Assembly (NCBI GenBank): GCA_964019135.1
Contig: OZ025261.1
Coordinates: 34,276,820-34,340,819, forward strand
Direction of reading: 5' to 3'
Source of the DNA: Arenicola marina
Taxonomy: Eukaryota > Annelida > Polychaeta > Arenicolidae
Length of the DNA: 64,000 bases
Shown piece by piece: positions 35,009 to 45,942 of the stretch (its first letter is position 1; the number at the start of each line of letters is the position of its first letter). The translations under genes and the position numbers were made by a program. A model generated the notes under the pieces. The model saw only the letters and a program-made list of their open reading frames with translations, made no database searches and was not told the DNA's origin.

Positions 35009-35861
35009 GTTCTTATAATCAAGCTAATCAACTCGTCTTTGCGCTGCCGATTGCATTCAAATTGTCAGTTAGCTCGTGAAGCGAGCGAATCGATTTATCT
35101 GGAGTAACTTACCTTGATAAATTATTTAAATAACGCACCGTTACGTTAATAATACATGGCAAGGTCTGATATAATAAGTTATTGCGGTTTCCTGGTGCGT
35201 TCGTTGGCCTATACATACAGAGCACCTTAGACGAAAGCACTTTTTAACTTGGATTGAAACTGGTTGGGGTCAGCGGCCGATATCTTTAAATAATGCCGAT
35301 TCGACTAAGGCGATATTTTAAGTACATTTTGATCAATCGACATATTAAAACAATTTACCCATGAGAAACGTGTCGAATATTTCTTTGTTTGTGGTATTTA
35401 TTGCATAAAGATATTGTACTATACAAGAAATGAAATTGAATTGCCTTTACATATAATTTCTGTTAAATGTGTCGAAATACGGCGTTTTTGCGTACCACGT
35501 ACGTCATAAACCTTTGGGCATTCTTTACGCTTTTGGCCACTTTAATAAATTTCTACATGAGAATGTAGACATGTTCGAATAATAAGACTGACACAGATTG
35601 AATAATGCGCTCACGTTATTTCAGAGAAACAATCTGAAATTCAAGCGCAGAGAGAAAAATGCTGTATGAGCTACTTTAAGGGGAGCCTGTCCCCTGGAAC
35701 TGGTCCAAGTCAAATAGATGCCGAAATTTCACAATTTCACATTTCACAATAGGTCGTGCGTAGGAAAGTATATACCGTCAAGTGTTGTTGGCATCCGTCC
35801 GTCTGTGACCGTCAAGTAGGGCCTAAAATATGGTTGTATATCAGTGTTCTATGGTTGCTAG
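35009..35861. other. Unique gene-free stretch
   Basis: AT-rich. No exon or element end seen. Confidence 0.4.
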
Positions 35862-36051
35862 CAGGGGCGGATCCAGGGGGGAGGGGGGGGGGGGCGACCC
35901 GGGTCCGGGTCCCCCACTTAGGGCCGAAATTTATATAATTTATACCCTTTAACATATGAAAACCAGAACTGCCCCACCCCCCCTGTCCAGCATAACTGGA
36001 TCCGACCCTGAAACCGGCCCCTCCTACTCAGATTTTCTGGATCCGCCTCTG
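35862..36051. mobile_element. 190-bp hAT-like MITE with G-run interior
   Basis: Perfectly placed inverted ends caggggcggatccag (35862-35876) and ctggatccgcctctg (36037-36051), 14 of 15 matching. Just inside the left end is a G-rich run followed by gacccgggtccgggtcccc. Related pieces lie at 28390, 29782 and 43206. The CAG-type ends suggest hAT. A clean 8-bp duplication is not visible. Confidence 0.82.
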
Positions 36052-37212
36052 GTTATTTCTTTCTTTGTATATATTGTTTCGTTTACTAATGTTCGGCCAG
36101 ATTACTACTTGTTGCATTACTCTGTGGCGTATTTAATCACGTTTGCGGATGTTACGGGTGCGTGGTGCGGTTGACCTCATCACATGCTGATTCGCTAGGT
36201 GTCTAATTTGCGGCGAGTCACACTAGGGGGGCGGTGGGGGGGGGGCTCATACTATGGGCTGTAGCTAAAAATATCGCACGTCAAACTATGTTCTGTTTAT
36301 TTAAAAAAAAAATGGATACGTGCTCTATAATTTCCTTATAATGGCCCTTATAGTCATGGGTACCGACTTTTTGGGTTTGTTTTGCATTACTTAACATGGG
36401 GATGGTTTCTATTGGTGTGTAACCTTCATTATGCATGCGGTCACGTGATATCATTTCCAAATTTCTTTGTCAGATAATGTGGTAATTTGATCAAAGTAAT
36501 CATGCTTCTATTCCTACGTAGTACATGCGTCATGTCCAACAGATATGTCACTTCGGCAACCTTGACGACAGTGGCTGGTTGAGCCGAATTGTGGGAGGGG
36601 TGGTGGGGGGGGGGGGGGGGTCAGAGTAGTCAGAGAAAACGCGTCTATAAGATATACAATATATTATCAATCTTACAATATACATTTGTTTAATACTGGC
36701 CTAAGATGGTTCCCAAGACAGGTCCAATGCGATTTTATATTTCTTTAAAGCATCATTGTTAATTAGTGCTAAGAAGACAAATGTGATACTAAATACATGA
36801 TACTAAAATGACGATTTCCTGATTCACGGCTATTCAATATTAAAATGCCCAGTTCGCGATCAATTGAAATCCTTGATCACGGCAGTCGTCTAATGTCCCA
36901 TTCCCAGTTCGCGAAGAATTATTTTCCTCATTCCAAGTTCATGGTGGAATTAAAAGCCCTTTCCCAAGGAACAGAAATAACCCCCCGACGTATGACACAA
37001 TAGTGCAGAACCCCCCATCTAAGACTTTCTTGTTTAAGGCAAAACAAGAAACAGATGTATCCAAAGTCCTACCCCTCATTCGTATTCATTTCGCGTTCAT
37101 AAGATCTGCTCGTTAATATAAAACATATTTGTTAAAATATGTACAACGTATGTATCATGCAAAATGTCCCATCCCATTTCGGTGTTTAGTTCTGACACAC
37201 GTTGATGTGCGA
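36052..37212. other. Gene-free stretch with G runs
   Basis: G-rich runs at 36226-36245 and 36605-36620. Otherwise AT-rich unique sequence without recognised genes. Confidence 0.4.
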
Positions 37213-37679
37213 TCTCCCGGCAGAGGGCGTTACGCCTGCGCCATAGTCTCTCTGCCCCACGTCAAATTTAACCATCAGAATTATCCTTCATAGGCGAAAA
37301 TTAAAATTAATCTAATCGAAGATAAATTCGCAGTTGGGCATCAAATACACCACTGTTTAGCATTTACTGTGCCACTGGTACCATACCTGACGAATGCATT
37401 TGAATTTGATTAATTTGAAGCCATGTTACTTTCGAACTATATTTTCGAGTGCGGTCGAGGCCAAAGGCGTGAAGTGTTTCGAATATTTTGAAATAATTTT
37501 TCGCTTAACTCTTCCAATGTGATCATTTGACAACGGAATGTCTATATTTCAAAAATTCTGCACCCAAATTCAATATTCAATCTTAAAAACCATCTAAAAC
37601 AGGACCGTTGGGGTCAACCATGAGGTGGGCGATGACGTGGGGCAGAGGTGATGTGAGGAACGGGCGCCCTCTGCTGGAA
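37213..37679. mobile_element. ~465-bp DNA element with CRGCAGAGGGCG ends
   Basis: Left end cccggcagagggcg near 37216 and right end cgccctctgctgg (ending 37677) are inverted. The match resumes further in with ctctgccccacgtca against its complement tgacgtggggcagag. Terminal similarity thus spans about 50 bp with gaps. No coding frame. Target duplication not resolved. Confidence 0.6.
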
Positions 37680-38325
37680 GAGTGGTTGTGGTGATATGAT
37701 CTCCTTTCAAAATTCATGCGAATCAACGTCCAACATCAAAAACCATCAGCACGATGAAAGATGGTTCCATAAAATTAGGCCCATTAGGGGCCACTCTACC
37801 AATATGGCAATGGAAACCCGATGACTCAAACGTTATTCAAGCCCTTACAGAGATCAATAGCTTTCCTGCAATGTGCTTTTGTTATTTGTCTGGGTAAATT
37901 TTTGTTGCTGAGAGAAAATATTTCTTAGCGAGATTAACTGCCATGAGATTAATTTATTCTTGATGGTGTCGGTATGTATTGCGCGTCTCGAACCCCGGTA
38001 ATACCGATTGCTTCTTATTCTAGGGTTGGTGTAAGGATTAGTGCCGAATGAAGCTGCAGTGGCCTGTATTAAGATACGTGCATCCAGCGACAGAGACATA
38101 CTTATTATTACATTATCCTTCGTAATTTAAGTGCTCCATCATGACTTCTCATTGTGTATGCAGTATGTAGACTTCTGATATACGCCCGTTTATCTCATCT
38201 AAAGACGCAATTTGGTATCACTGCTCTTTCTATATTTTGCCTTACAGTCACTTTATTTGGTCTCAGACTTCCAAGATCGTCTACCGACGACCGGTGTAAC
38301 ACCTGTCCGGTCACGCTTGTCATGA
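37680..38325. other. Unique gene-free stretch
   Basis: A B-box-like gtctcgaaccccgg near 37984 stands alone. No exon seen. Confidence 0.4.
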
Positions 38326-38328
38326 CAT

Positions 38329-38362
38329 TAACCCTAACCTTAACCCTAACCCTAACCCTAAT
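38329..38362. repeat. Interstitial telomeric repeat
   Basis: About five and a half units of taaccc (one changed to taacct). It fits the (TTAGGG)n telomere of most animals. It directly precedes the minisatellite at 38366. Confidence 0.93.
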
Positions 38363-38365
38363 TCC

Positions 38366-38590
38366 AACGACGTATGCAGCGTGTAACCACATACCCCTAA
38401 CTAGGCTACATATGCAGCGTTGGTAACCACATTCCCCTAACTAGGCTACATATGGAGCGTGTAACCCCATTCCCCTATGTAGGCCACATATGCAGCGTTG
38501 GTAACTACATTCCCCTAACTAGGCTACATATGCAGCGTTGGTAACCACATTCCCCTATGTAGGCCACATATACAGCGTGTAACCCTATGA
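38366..38590. repeat. ~40-bp minisatellite, about 5 copies
   Basis: Units carry catatgcagcgttggtaacc then acattcccctaactaggcta. Some lack the ttgg block and others read tatgtaggcca, so two unit types are interspersed. Confidence 0.92.
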
Positions 38591-38694
38591 CCAAACCGTT
38601 AGGGGTGCCAGAGTGGGTCACGTGGTGACATGTGTATACATACCATCTCCCCACCCCCCCCATGACCCCCTTACCCATGTGTATACATACCCCC

Positions 38695-40118
38695 TCACCC
38701 ATAGCAAACAGTGCCAGTCCACACCCCTACCCGAGCCAACAGTGCCAGTCCACACGCCTGCCCGAGCCAACAGTGCTAGTCCACACGCCTACCCGAGCCA
38801 ACAGTGTCAGTCCAGACGCCTACCCGAGCCAACAGTGCCAGTCCAGACGCCTACCCGAGCCAACAGTGCCAGTCCAGACGCCCAGCCGAGCCAACACTGC
38901 CAGTCCAGACGCCTACTCGAGCCAACAGTGCCAGTCCAGACGCCTACCCGCGCCAACAGTGTCAGTCCAGACGCCTACCCGAACCAACAGTGTCAGTCCA
39001 CACGCCTACCCGAGCCAACAGTGCCAGTCCAGACGCCTACCCGAGCCAACAGTGCCAGTCCAGACGCCTACCCGCGCCAACAGTGTCAGTCCAGACGCCT
39101 ACCCGAACCAACAGTGCCAGTCCAGACGCCTACCCGTGCCAACAGTGCCAGTCCAGACGCCTACCCGAACCAACAGTGTCAGTCCACACGCCTACCCGAA
39201 CCAACAGTGTCAGACGCCTACCCGAGCCAACAGTGCCAGTCCAGACGCCTACCCGAGCCAACAGTGCTAGTCCACACGCCTACCCGAGCCAACAGTGCCA
39301 GTCCAGATGCCCACCCGAGCCAACAGTGTTAGTCCAGACGCCTACCCGAGCCAACAGCGCCAGTCCACACGCCTACCCGAGCCAACAGTGCCAGTCCACA
39401 CGCCTACCCGAGCCAACAGTGTCAGTCCAGACGCCTGCCCGAGCCAACAGTGCCAGTCCACACGCCTACCCGCGCCAACAGTGTCAGTCCAGACGCCTAC
39501 CCGCGCCAACAGTGCCAGTCCACACGCCTACCCGAGCCAACAGTGTCAGTCCACACGCCTACCCGAACCAACAGTGTCAGTCCACACGCCTACTCGAGCC
39601 AACGGTGCCAGTGCAGACGCCTACCCGCGCCAACAGTGTCAGTCCAGACGCCTACCCGAGCCAACAGTGCCAGTCCAGACGCCTACCCGAGCCAACAGTG
39701 CCAGTCCAGACGCCTACCCGAGCCAACAGTGCCAGTCCAGATGACTACCCGAGCCAACAGTGCCAGTCCAGACGCCTACCCGCGCCAACAGTGTCAGTCC
39801 ACACGCCTACCCGCGCCAACAGTGTCAGTCCAGACGCCTACCCGCGCCAACAGTGCCAGTCCAGACGCCTACCCGCGCCAACAGTGTCAGTCCACACGCC
39901 TACCCGAGCCAACAGTGTCAGTCCATACGCCTACCCGAGCCAACAGTACCAATCCAGACGCCTACCCGAGCCAACAGTGCTAGTCCAGACGCCTACCCGA
40001 GCCAACAGTGCCAGTCCAGATGCCCACCCGAGCCAACAGTGTTAGTCCAGACGCCTATCCGAGCCAACAGCGCCAGTCCACACGCCTACCCGAGCCAACA
40101 GTGCCAGTCCACACGCCT
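38695..40118. repeat. 31-bp minisatellite, about 46 copies
   Basis: The unit is cagtgccagtccagacgcct then acccgagccaa. Variant sites (gcc/gtc, aga/aca, gag/gcg/gaa) recur in different combinations, so units have been shuffled by recombination or gene conversion. Plus-strand frames up to 413 codons give a 31-residue P/S/Q/R-rich period and are artefacts. There are no spacers, so it is not a CRISPR-like array. Confidence 0.97.
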
Positions 40119-40130
40119 AGGAATGCACAG

Positions 40131-40314
40131 GGCCGTATTCATAATCCCCTCGATTAATAGATCCTCTTCAAAATAAGTTTAGCACTTTCCTAATTCTGAA
40201 CATCCACTTCTTGCCTGACTACTCATGTATTTTAAACCCGATAATCGCTCAACAAATCCTCCACTTAGCGCTAAGTCTAGTGGCGTAGCTAAGTGGCGAT
40301 TATGAATACGGGCC
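40131..40314. mobile_element. 184-bp Harbinger-like MITE
   Basis: Ends ggccgtattcataatc and, reversed, ggcccgtattcataatc pair over 16 bases with one indel. It is flanked by 3-bp cag duplications (40128-40130 and 40315-40317), as is usual for PIF/Harbinger. It sits directly after the end of the 31-bp minisatellite. Internal sequence contains ttagcgctaa, a further small palindrome. No coding capacity. Confidence 0.83.
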
Positions 40315-40663
40315 CAGGGCCATACGTCTGGTAACGTAGAAACTTGCACGGTGGCGTAATGACGAACGAGTAAAATTGACTAGTGCAACACAGTGCAACA
40401 AGAAATATGTAAAATTTTTCCAGAAATGGAATGAAATACATATACATATGTGCCGCCCAACGACCCCTTTTTCCTCTCAATCCACGAAACAAAAATGTAC
40501 AATTTCTGTCGATGTTGGTTGTGATCATGGTGGTACAGTGACACTGGACACCCCTAAGTGAGGAACTGGCTTGGGTTGACTCTGGAGGGATGAGGTGTGG
40601 GGGTGGGGAAGGGGGAGGGGTTGCACCTGAGATGACTCCGTCGCTGGTGGGTGCAGCTACCCT
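40315..40663. other. Unique spacer between two MITEs
   Basis: No exon or element recognised. The minus frame 40289-40759 runs through parts of two elements and is not a gene. Confidence 0.5.
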
Positions 40664-41070
40664 GGGCTCTGTACCGTAGCACGATCGATCGCGATCGCAC
40701 TCCTTGCGGTACGACAAATAAGGAATTGAACTTGGCGGATTGGTCAAGGACGCGTGCAATTTTGAAGCGGAAGTGGGATATGGTTCGCCGCGATCAAGAG
40801 CAGTCCCGCATGATAATATTAAACTCTGAACGACGATATTTCTCAGATAAGTGAGGATAACCCGTAAATATCGATGCTTTATAATTATCTTTTATTTGTC
40901 AATATTTTACACCATTTAGATTGTGCTGCTATTTCCAAAGTAAGGATAATTAGTTGGTGGTTATTCCTGCAACAAATGGAAATAGTTCAATGTGACCAAT
41001 GTCGTACCGTAGCAAGTTCGGAGTGACCAAAAATGTTCGTGGCGATCGATCGTGCTCCGGTACGCAGCCC
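40664..41070. mobile_element. 407-bp MITE with ~50-65 bp inverted ends
   Basis: Left gggctctgtaccgtagcacg (40664) continues with atcgatcgcgatcgcactcc and ttgcggtacgac. The reversed right end reads gggctgcgtaccggagcacg, atcgatcgcc, then cactccgaacttgctacggt and acgac. The order of blocks is the same with small spacers. The interior has one 67-codon frame (40651-40854) that overlaps the left end and is not assignable. Target duplication and superfamily are undetermined. Confidence 0.75.
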
Positions 41071-41137
41071 TGGCCTAGCTCAAGTGCACGCGCATATAGA
41101 TGACTCTTTGGACACTCTCTGTCTTCGACTCACTCCG

Positions 41138-41660
41138 CTAGGGCTCCATTATATCTCGGTAAAAGCTAGCTTGCGTAGCGCCACCGTGCGGGGAGCTTGC
41201 TCTTGAGGGTGATTGGGTGCGTTCGGATATGCGAGCGGAGTAATAGACACAGCTATTCAGGAATGCACACTCAAACTTTCCGCTCGTTTGGGGATCAGGG
41301 CAAACCGATCGCGAAATCCGCGATCCGAGTGAATTGTTGAGCTGCACAAATCATGAAGATCGTTAAACAGTACCATAGCAATAAATCAACGGATACGTGT
41401 TGTGTAATTTACCTATTGTCTTTGTTGTAATAATATTTACATATTTTCTGCAGATACAAATAATACTTTATATATATTTAACGTATTGTGGGGGAGGAAC
41501 GCCATGTTAGAAATCCTCGCGATCCTCTTCTGGGTGGGGAGTAAGGTCCGCGAGTAAAATGTACCACCAATGTATCCGCATTTGGTTATGCAATCCGCGG
41601 AGTCCGACCATTCCCTGATTCCGCTCGCATACGCGAAGTCCGCCATTATGCCTGTGAGGT
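41138..41660. mobile_element. Dispersed ~520-bp repeat, copy 2 (DNA-transposon-like)
   Basis: Second copy of the repeat at 31966-32515. Its terminal inverted sequences are clearer here: gttcggatatgcgagcggag near 41220 and, reversed, ttcgcgtatgcgagcggaat at about 41644. The interior is non-coding. Confidence 0.72.
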
Positions 41661-41959
41661 CTCCCGGCAGCGGGAGTTTAGGGATGCTCAACGTAAAATG
41701 TAACCATGTTCCATGTTGTGAAAAATAGACAACAATAATTGTCTCCGACAGAAAGCCTTCCTATCGTGGCAGTTTTCTTCCTTCGTTCAGGGACATCCAT
41801 TGTGTTCGTTCGATGACAAAATGTCTAAATATGTCAAATTCTCCATCGAAACACAGAAAGTAAATATCCTAATAAACAACCAGCAGAAACCACTCGTCAT
41901 CTTAACAACCTTGAGGTCAACCGCAAGGTTAACGGTTATGCGGGGCAGATCGAGGTGAT
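41661..41959. other. Unique spacer
   Basis: Nothing recognised. Confidence 0.4.
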
Positions 41960-43116
41960 ATATACTACTCACAATTTGCTAAGGATCACCTCTATGCAGA
42001 GATATCTCAGTGTATAGCAGGTGACTGGGTTATCTATACTAATAAAATGAAGCTGTCTGTCCCACTATGCCGCGGCATGCAAGTGCGCATTGGCTCCAGC
42101 AGCCGCCTTGAACCTATATTCAACCGAACCACTGCTTGCACGCACTGCAGGGTTCGCCTTGGATGTATCAACATGTCGCTCTTAGATCTGTCAACGCTAT
42201 CGCATGTGTCAACACTACCGCTGGGTGCTTAATATCGCTTTCGGGTGATTATCCCGCATGGTGACCATGTCTGCGGCGGGCTACCTTGCTTGGTGCCGAC
42301 AGTAATAATATTTCTCCCAACGCCTTATCGCCCGAACCGTCATCAAAGCAAACACATCCCGTACGGTCTCGCGCCCACAACTTCCCATCAGTAGCAAGAG
42401 AACGAACTCTGCCCGGGGGACCTTGCCTTTAATACGCTTCTCTTAGCATCAGTCACAGCAGTATCCAATTTTACAGTATAGTTAAGCGGACTACACGTCA
42501 ATTCTATAGATCCAACCAGGACGTCAGGCAGATTTTATCCACTGAAGGTAGTAGTACTACGTTAAATGACGAACAACGGACGGGAAACAGTCCCTTTTTT
42601 TACTCAATCAACCCTTTTTTTTTACTCAATCAATGTATCAGCTTGGACCTTAGTTTTACTGGACTGATATTCGTTTATTAGCGTGCTTTAGCCGCACTTT
42701 TAGTATTCTGTACTGGATGCACAATAATTGCACAGATTGACAGTGTTTAAATATCCTTAACATTTATGTCCCTGTTATTCCGTAGCTCCCGGTCTCAATT
42801 TATGTCAATATAATTATCGATGTTATTTCTGCCCAATGTCTTCTGCCTGCTACTATTTGACGCATAAAACAAAATACTGTCATGCTGTTGTTTCTTTCGC
42901 TTATCACTACGAATGCTAGACGTCCGCTCGCGGGGCGGCTAGTTCTACTAGAATACAAAGACGTTTGCCTTTACCATGCATTGTGGCACATGAGTAACAG
43001 ATTGGACACAGATTGGGGAAAGTTTATCTGTATTATAGTAGAATTACACAGTCACCTGTTATACACTCAGATATCTCTGCATAGAGGTGATCCTTAGCAA
43101 ATTGTGAGTAGTATAT
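41960..43116. mobile_element. Palindromic (foldback) MITE interrupted by a Helitron
   Basis: Left arm atatactactcacaatttgc (41960) continuing through taaggatcacctctatgcag and agatatctcagtgtata is mirrored by the right arm ending gagtagtatat (43116). Without the Helitron at 42033-42942 the host is about 247 bp with arms of ~95 bp. The arm match resumes exactly across the Helitron site: gtgactgggtta joined to ttctactagaatac matches the reversed right arm gtgactgtgtaattctacta. Flanks suggest a TA-type target, but this is not certain. Confidence 0.88.
42033..42942 (+). mobile_element. Non-autonomous Helitron, 910 bp
   Basis: Begins tctatactaataaaatgaag, a typical Helitron 5' end starting TC. It ends with a GC-rich stem-loop region (cgtccgctcgcggggcgg) and CTAG. 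It lies between A (42032) and T (42943), the canonical Helitron AT target, with no duplication. Removing it restores the palindrome of the host MITE, which fixes both ends. There is no Rep/helicase coding sequence in it; the short frames at 42047-42232 and 42882-43097 are not recognisable proteins. Confidence 0.9.
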
Positions 43117-43205
43117 GTACGGAATGGCCCGGCGACTGCTGGCAGTGTCAGGACGGTTTAGGCAGTGGCTATATTGCTGGAATCACCAGGTAAAAATCAC
43201 CAGTT

Positions 43206-43360
43206 CAGGGGCGGATCCAGGAATTCGAAAAGCGGGGAGGGGAGGTTCAAAATTGCAAGGGGGGGGGGTGGTCCACTGAAAACTTGCGATCGGGGCGGGG
43301 GGGGGGGGGGGGAGGGTCCACGACCACCCCTTGCCCCAGCCCCCCTCTATATATCGCTGT
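43206..43360 (+). mobile_element. G-run hAT-like MITE, right end degraded
   Basis: Starts caggggcggatccaggaatt, then aaagcggggagg, a G9 run, aacttgcgatcgggg and a G16 run. The left end is identical to that of the element at 35862. The interior matches the minus-strand copy at 28390-28558. The right end (ccccagcccccctcta) is no longer a clean inverted copy. Confidence 0.72.
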
Positions 43361-43904
43361 GAGACGACTGAGATATATTAGCTGCGAGATACTATCACAA
43401 CCTATCCGCAATACTTTAAGCCCCACAATAACTGATGTGACAAAATAAAGAAACTATTGAGCAACAAGACTCCCACATGACTCCTACGATATTCTATTCC
43501 ACCGGGGAGAGGGGTCGATCCGAGGCGCACCAACTGGGGAGATATCTGGAACCCACAGCTGTGGTTGTTCAGGTTGCTTCGGTGTTTAAAGTAAGGTGGG
43601 GGCTCATACTCAGCTCCGTGCGTTCGTGGGCCGGGCGGGTGGGGGGGGGGGGGGGGGAGGAACACTTGACCCCACTGATGACGTATTAACGTACATCTTT
43701 TAATTTTTTGGGGACAGCTAAAAGAGTGGGGGTCGGGTGAACCCCCCACCCCCCACAACCCCTCTCGCTTGCGACGAGCCTGACATGGGTAATGGAGTGT
43801 TCACTGCAAAGAGTAAGTCCTTCGAAACACGAAGGTATGCTAATCATGTTCCAACCCCCAACACGGTATGCAATACAGGTAAGTATGGGCCGGAACATGC
43901 GTCA
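43361..43904. other. Unique spacer with G run
   Basis: G-rich run at 43639-43658. No exon supported. Confidence 0.4.
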
Positions 43905-44292
43905 GGCCTGGGTCTGGCCTGGGCCTGGGTCGGGCCTGGGCCTGGCCTGGGCCTGGGCCTGGGTCTGGGCTGGGCCTGGCCTGGGCCTGGCCTGGGCCTG
44001 GGTCTGGCCTGGGTCTGGCCTGGGCCTGGGTCTGGCCTGCCTCTGAGTCTGGCCTGCCTCTGGGTCTGGCCTGGCCTGGGTCTGGCCTGCCTCTGGGTCT
44101 GGCCTGCCTCTGGGTCTGGCCTGGCCTGGGTCTGGCCTGCGCCTGGGTCTGGCCTGGCCTGGTCTAGGTCTAGCCTGGGTCTGGCCTGGGCCTGGTTTCG
44201 CCCGGGCCTGGGTCTGGTCTGGCCTGGCCCTATGTCTGGCCTGGGTCTGGCCTGGGTCTGGCCTGGGCCTGGGTCTGGCCTGGGCCTGGGTC
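43905..44292. repeat. Short-unit minisatellite of 6/11-bp (cctggg/tctggc) type
   Basis: Irregular mixture of cctggg, tctggc and tgcctc words making 11-18 bp units. The plus strand is open and reads GLGLAW-type peptides, the minus reads ARPRPDPGQTQ-type. Neither is a gene. Confidence 0.94.
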
Positions 44293-44976
44293 ACCTGGCG
44301 ACTCTGTTGGTTTGGAATGCTGCCGTTCGTTACAATAGTTAACACGTATCGCCATAAAAAGCTCTCAGCGCCCAGATTATCCGGTCGAAATATTCAACAC
44401 GGAGCCTTCGTGAATTCTATTTCGGAACGTGCTGCCTACCGATAAGGAAACCTCATTATCGTTTGGCTTATCGGGCATATATTGGCTTCAGAGACATGTG
44501 GCCTACCTATACTTGTCGTGTCGGCCTGTGACACCTCGGACAAGTCCAGACAGCAAAGTGTGTGTGTCGGGTGGGGGGAGTATGTGGGGAGGGGGGTGGG
44601 TAGATGCGGAGGGGAGGATATAGACGAAGGGGGGTGGGCGGTAGGAATGGGATACTACCGCATGATCGTGTAGCCTGATCTATTGAAAGGTTATTCGAGT
44701 TGGCAGCCTGGTTGACACGCGCGAGGTCGCCCTAACAGTTAACGTAGTGATTGAGGCTGGTAGACCACTAGAATAATGCAAGTATACTGCCGGTAGGCAG
44801 CAGATATATTGTATAACGAGTTTGCCTTGCACCGATGACATGGATATTCACGTAAACACGCGTTCTTAAATTAAATTACTATATTACATGAGCTCTGAAA
44901 CGACAATGTGCCCCCCACCCGCCAGAGGGCGTCTCGGTTGAAGGCGCACGACCTTCCATATCACCCCAGCAGATGG
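44293..44976. other. Unique spacer
   Basis: G-rich 44568-44640. A gccagagggcgtc word at 44931 resembles the element ends at 37213. No gene recognised. Confidence 0.4.
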
Positions 44977-45163
44977 CGCCACTGTAGACGTCGCCATTCT
45001 GTGGTGTTTCGTTATATGGTAACAAAGACTGTTGTAGAATATATATATAGACTACAATTTGCAATAATTGCAATAATATTTCTAATTAATAATTACTAAT
45101 AGTAATCCTTCCCGGAATCCTGACATGTATATAGACAGTGTATGAGGGGCATAGCACAGACCA

Positions 45164-45432
45164 ACCCAGTGGCGTGTGCAGGAATCCTTGAAAGGGGGGG
45201 CACAATAAAACAAATGACGGCAGCGGGGTGGGGGGGGGGGGGGGGCACAGTGATGCAATCTTGCGATCGGGGCGGGTGGGGGAGGCTGAACAAAATTGCG
45301 ACCAAGGGTTCCATTATTTTTTTATCACCGTGGGGGGCACATATTTCGAACAAGGGGGGGCACAGATATACTTTAGGGTCTGAAAGGGGGGCACGTGCCC
45401 CCTGTGCCCCCCCCCCGTGGACACGCCCATGC
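45164..45432. mobile_element. ~265-bp hAT-like MITE with G runs
   Basis: Left cagtggcgtgtgcagg and reversed right catgggcgtgtccacg are imperfect inverted ends. Short direct caacc words flank both sides (45162-45166 region and 45433-45437). The interior has a G17-type run and ttgcgatcggggcggg, as in the element at 43206, so the two families are probably related. Confidence 0.6.
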
Positions 45433-45489
45433 AACCCAAAAATCCCTAATCTAAGATGCCTTCTGGATGACTGTTAGGGGTTAGAGTAC

Positions 45490-45942
45490 AAGACGCGTTG
45501 GCACTAAACGCATGCTCCTGTCCCCCCTAACGGGTTGGCACTAGACGCGTTGTCCTACCACCCCTAACGGGTTGGCACTAGATGGGTGGTCTAGTCACCC
45601 CTAACGGGTTGGCACTAGACGCGTGGTCCTACCACCCCTAACGAGTTGGCACTAAACTCATGCTCCTGTCACCCCTAATGGGTTGGCACTAGATGCGTGG
45701 TCCTACCACCCCTAACGGGTTGGCACTAGACACGTGGTCCTACCACCCCTAACGGGTTGGCACTAGACGCGTGGTCCTACCACCCCTAACGGGTTGGCAC
45801 TAGACACGTGGTCCTACCACCCCTAACGGGTTGGCACTAGATGCGTGGTCCTACCAGCCCTAACGGGTTGGCACTAGACGCGTGGTCCTACCAGCCCTAA
45901 CGGGTTGGCACTAAACGCATGGTCCTGCCACCCCTAACGGGT
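45490..45942. repeat. 37-bp minisatellite, about 12 copies
   Basis: The unit is gttggcactagacgcgtggt followed by cctaccacccctaacgg. Copies differ mainly at acgcg/acacg/atgcg. It lies inside the inverted-repeat-bounded segment 44977-46323. Confidence 0.96.

Noticed and set aside
38695-40118. CRISPR-like regular repeat array
   Set aside because: Units follow each other directly with no unique spacers, and the DNA is clearly from an animal. It is a minisatellite.
40651-40854. Real exon (ADWSRTRAILKRKWDMVRR-type peptide)
   Set aside because: It lies across the left end and interior of a 407-bp MITE and has no proper donor or acceptor.
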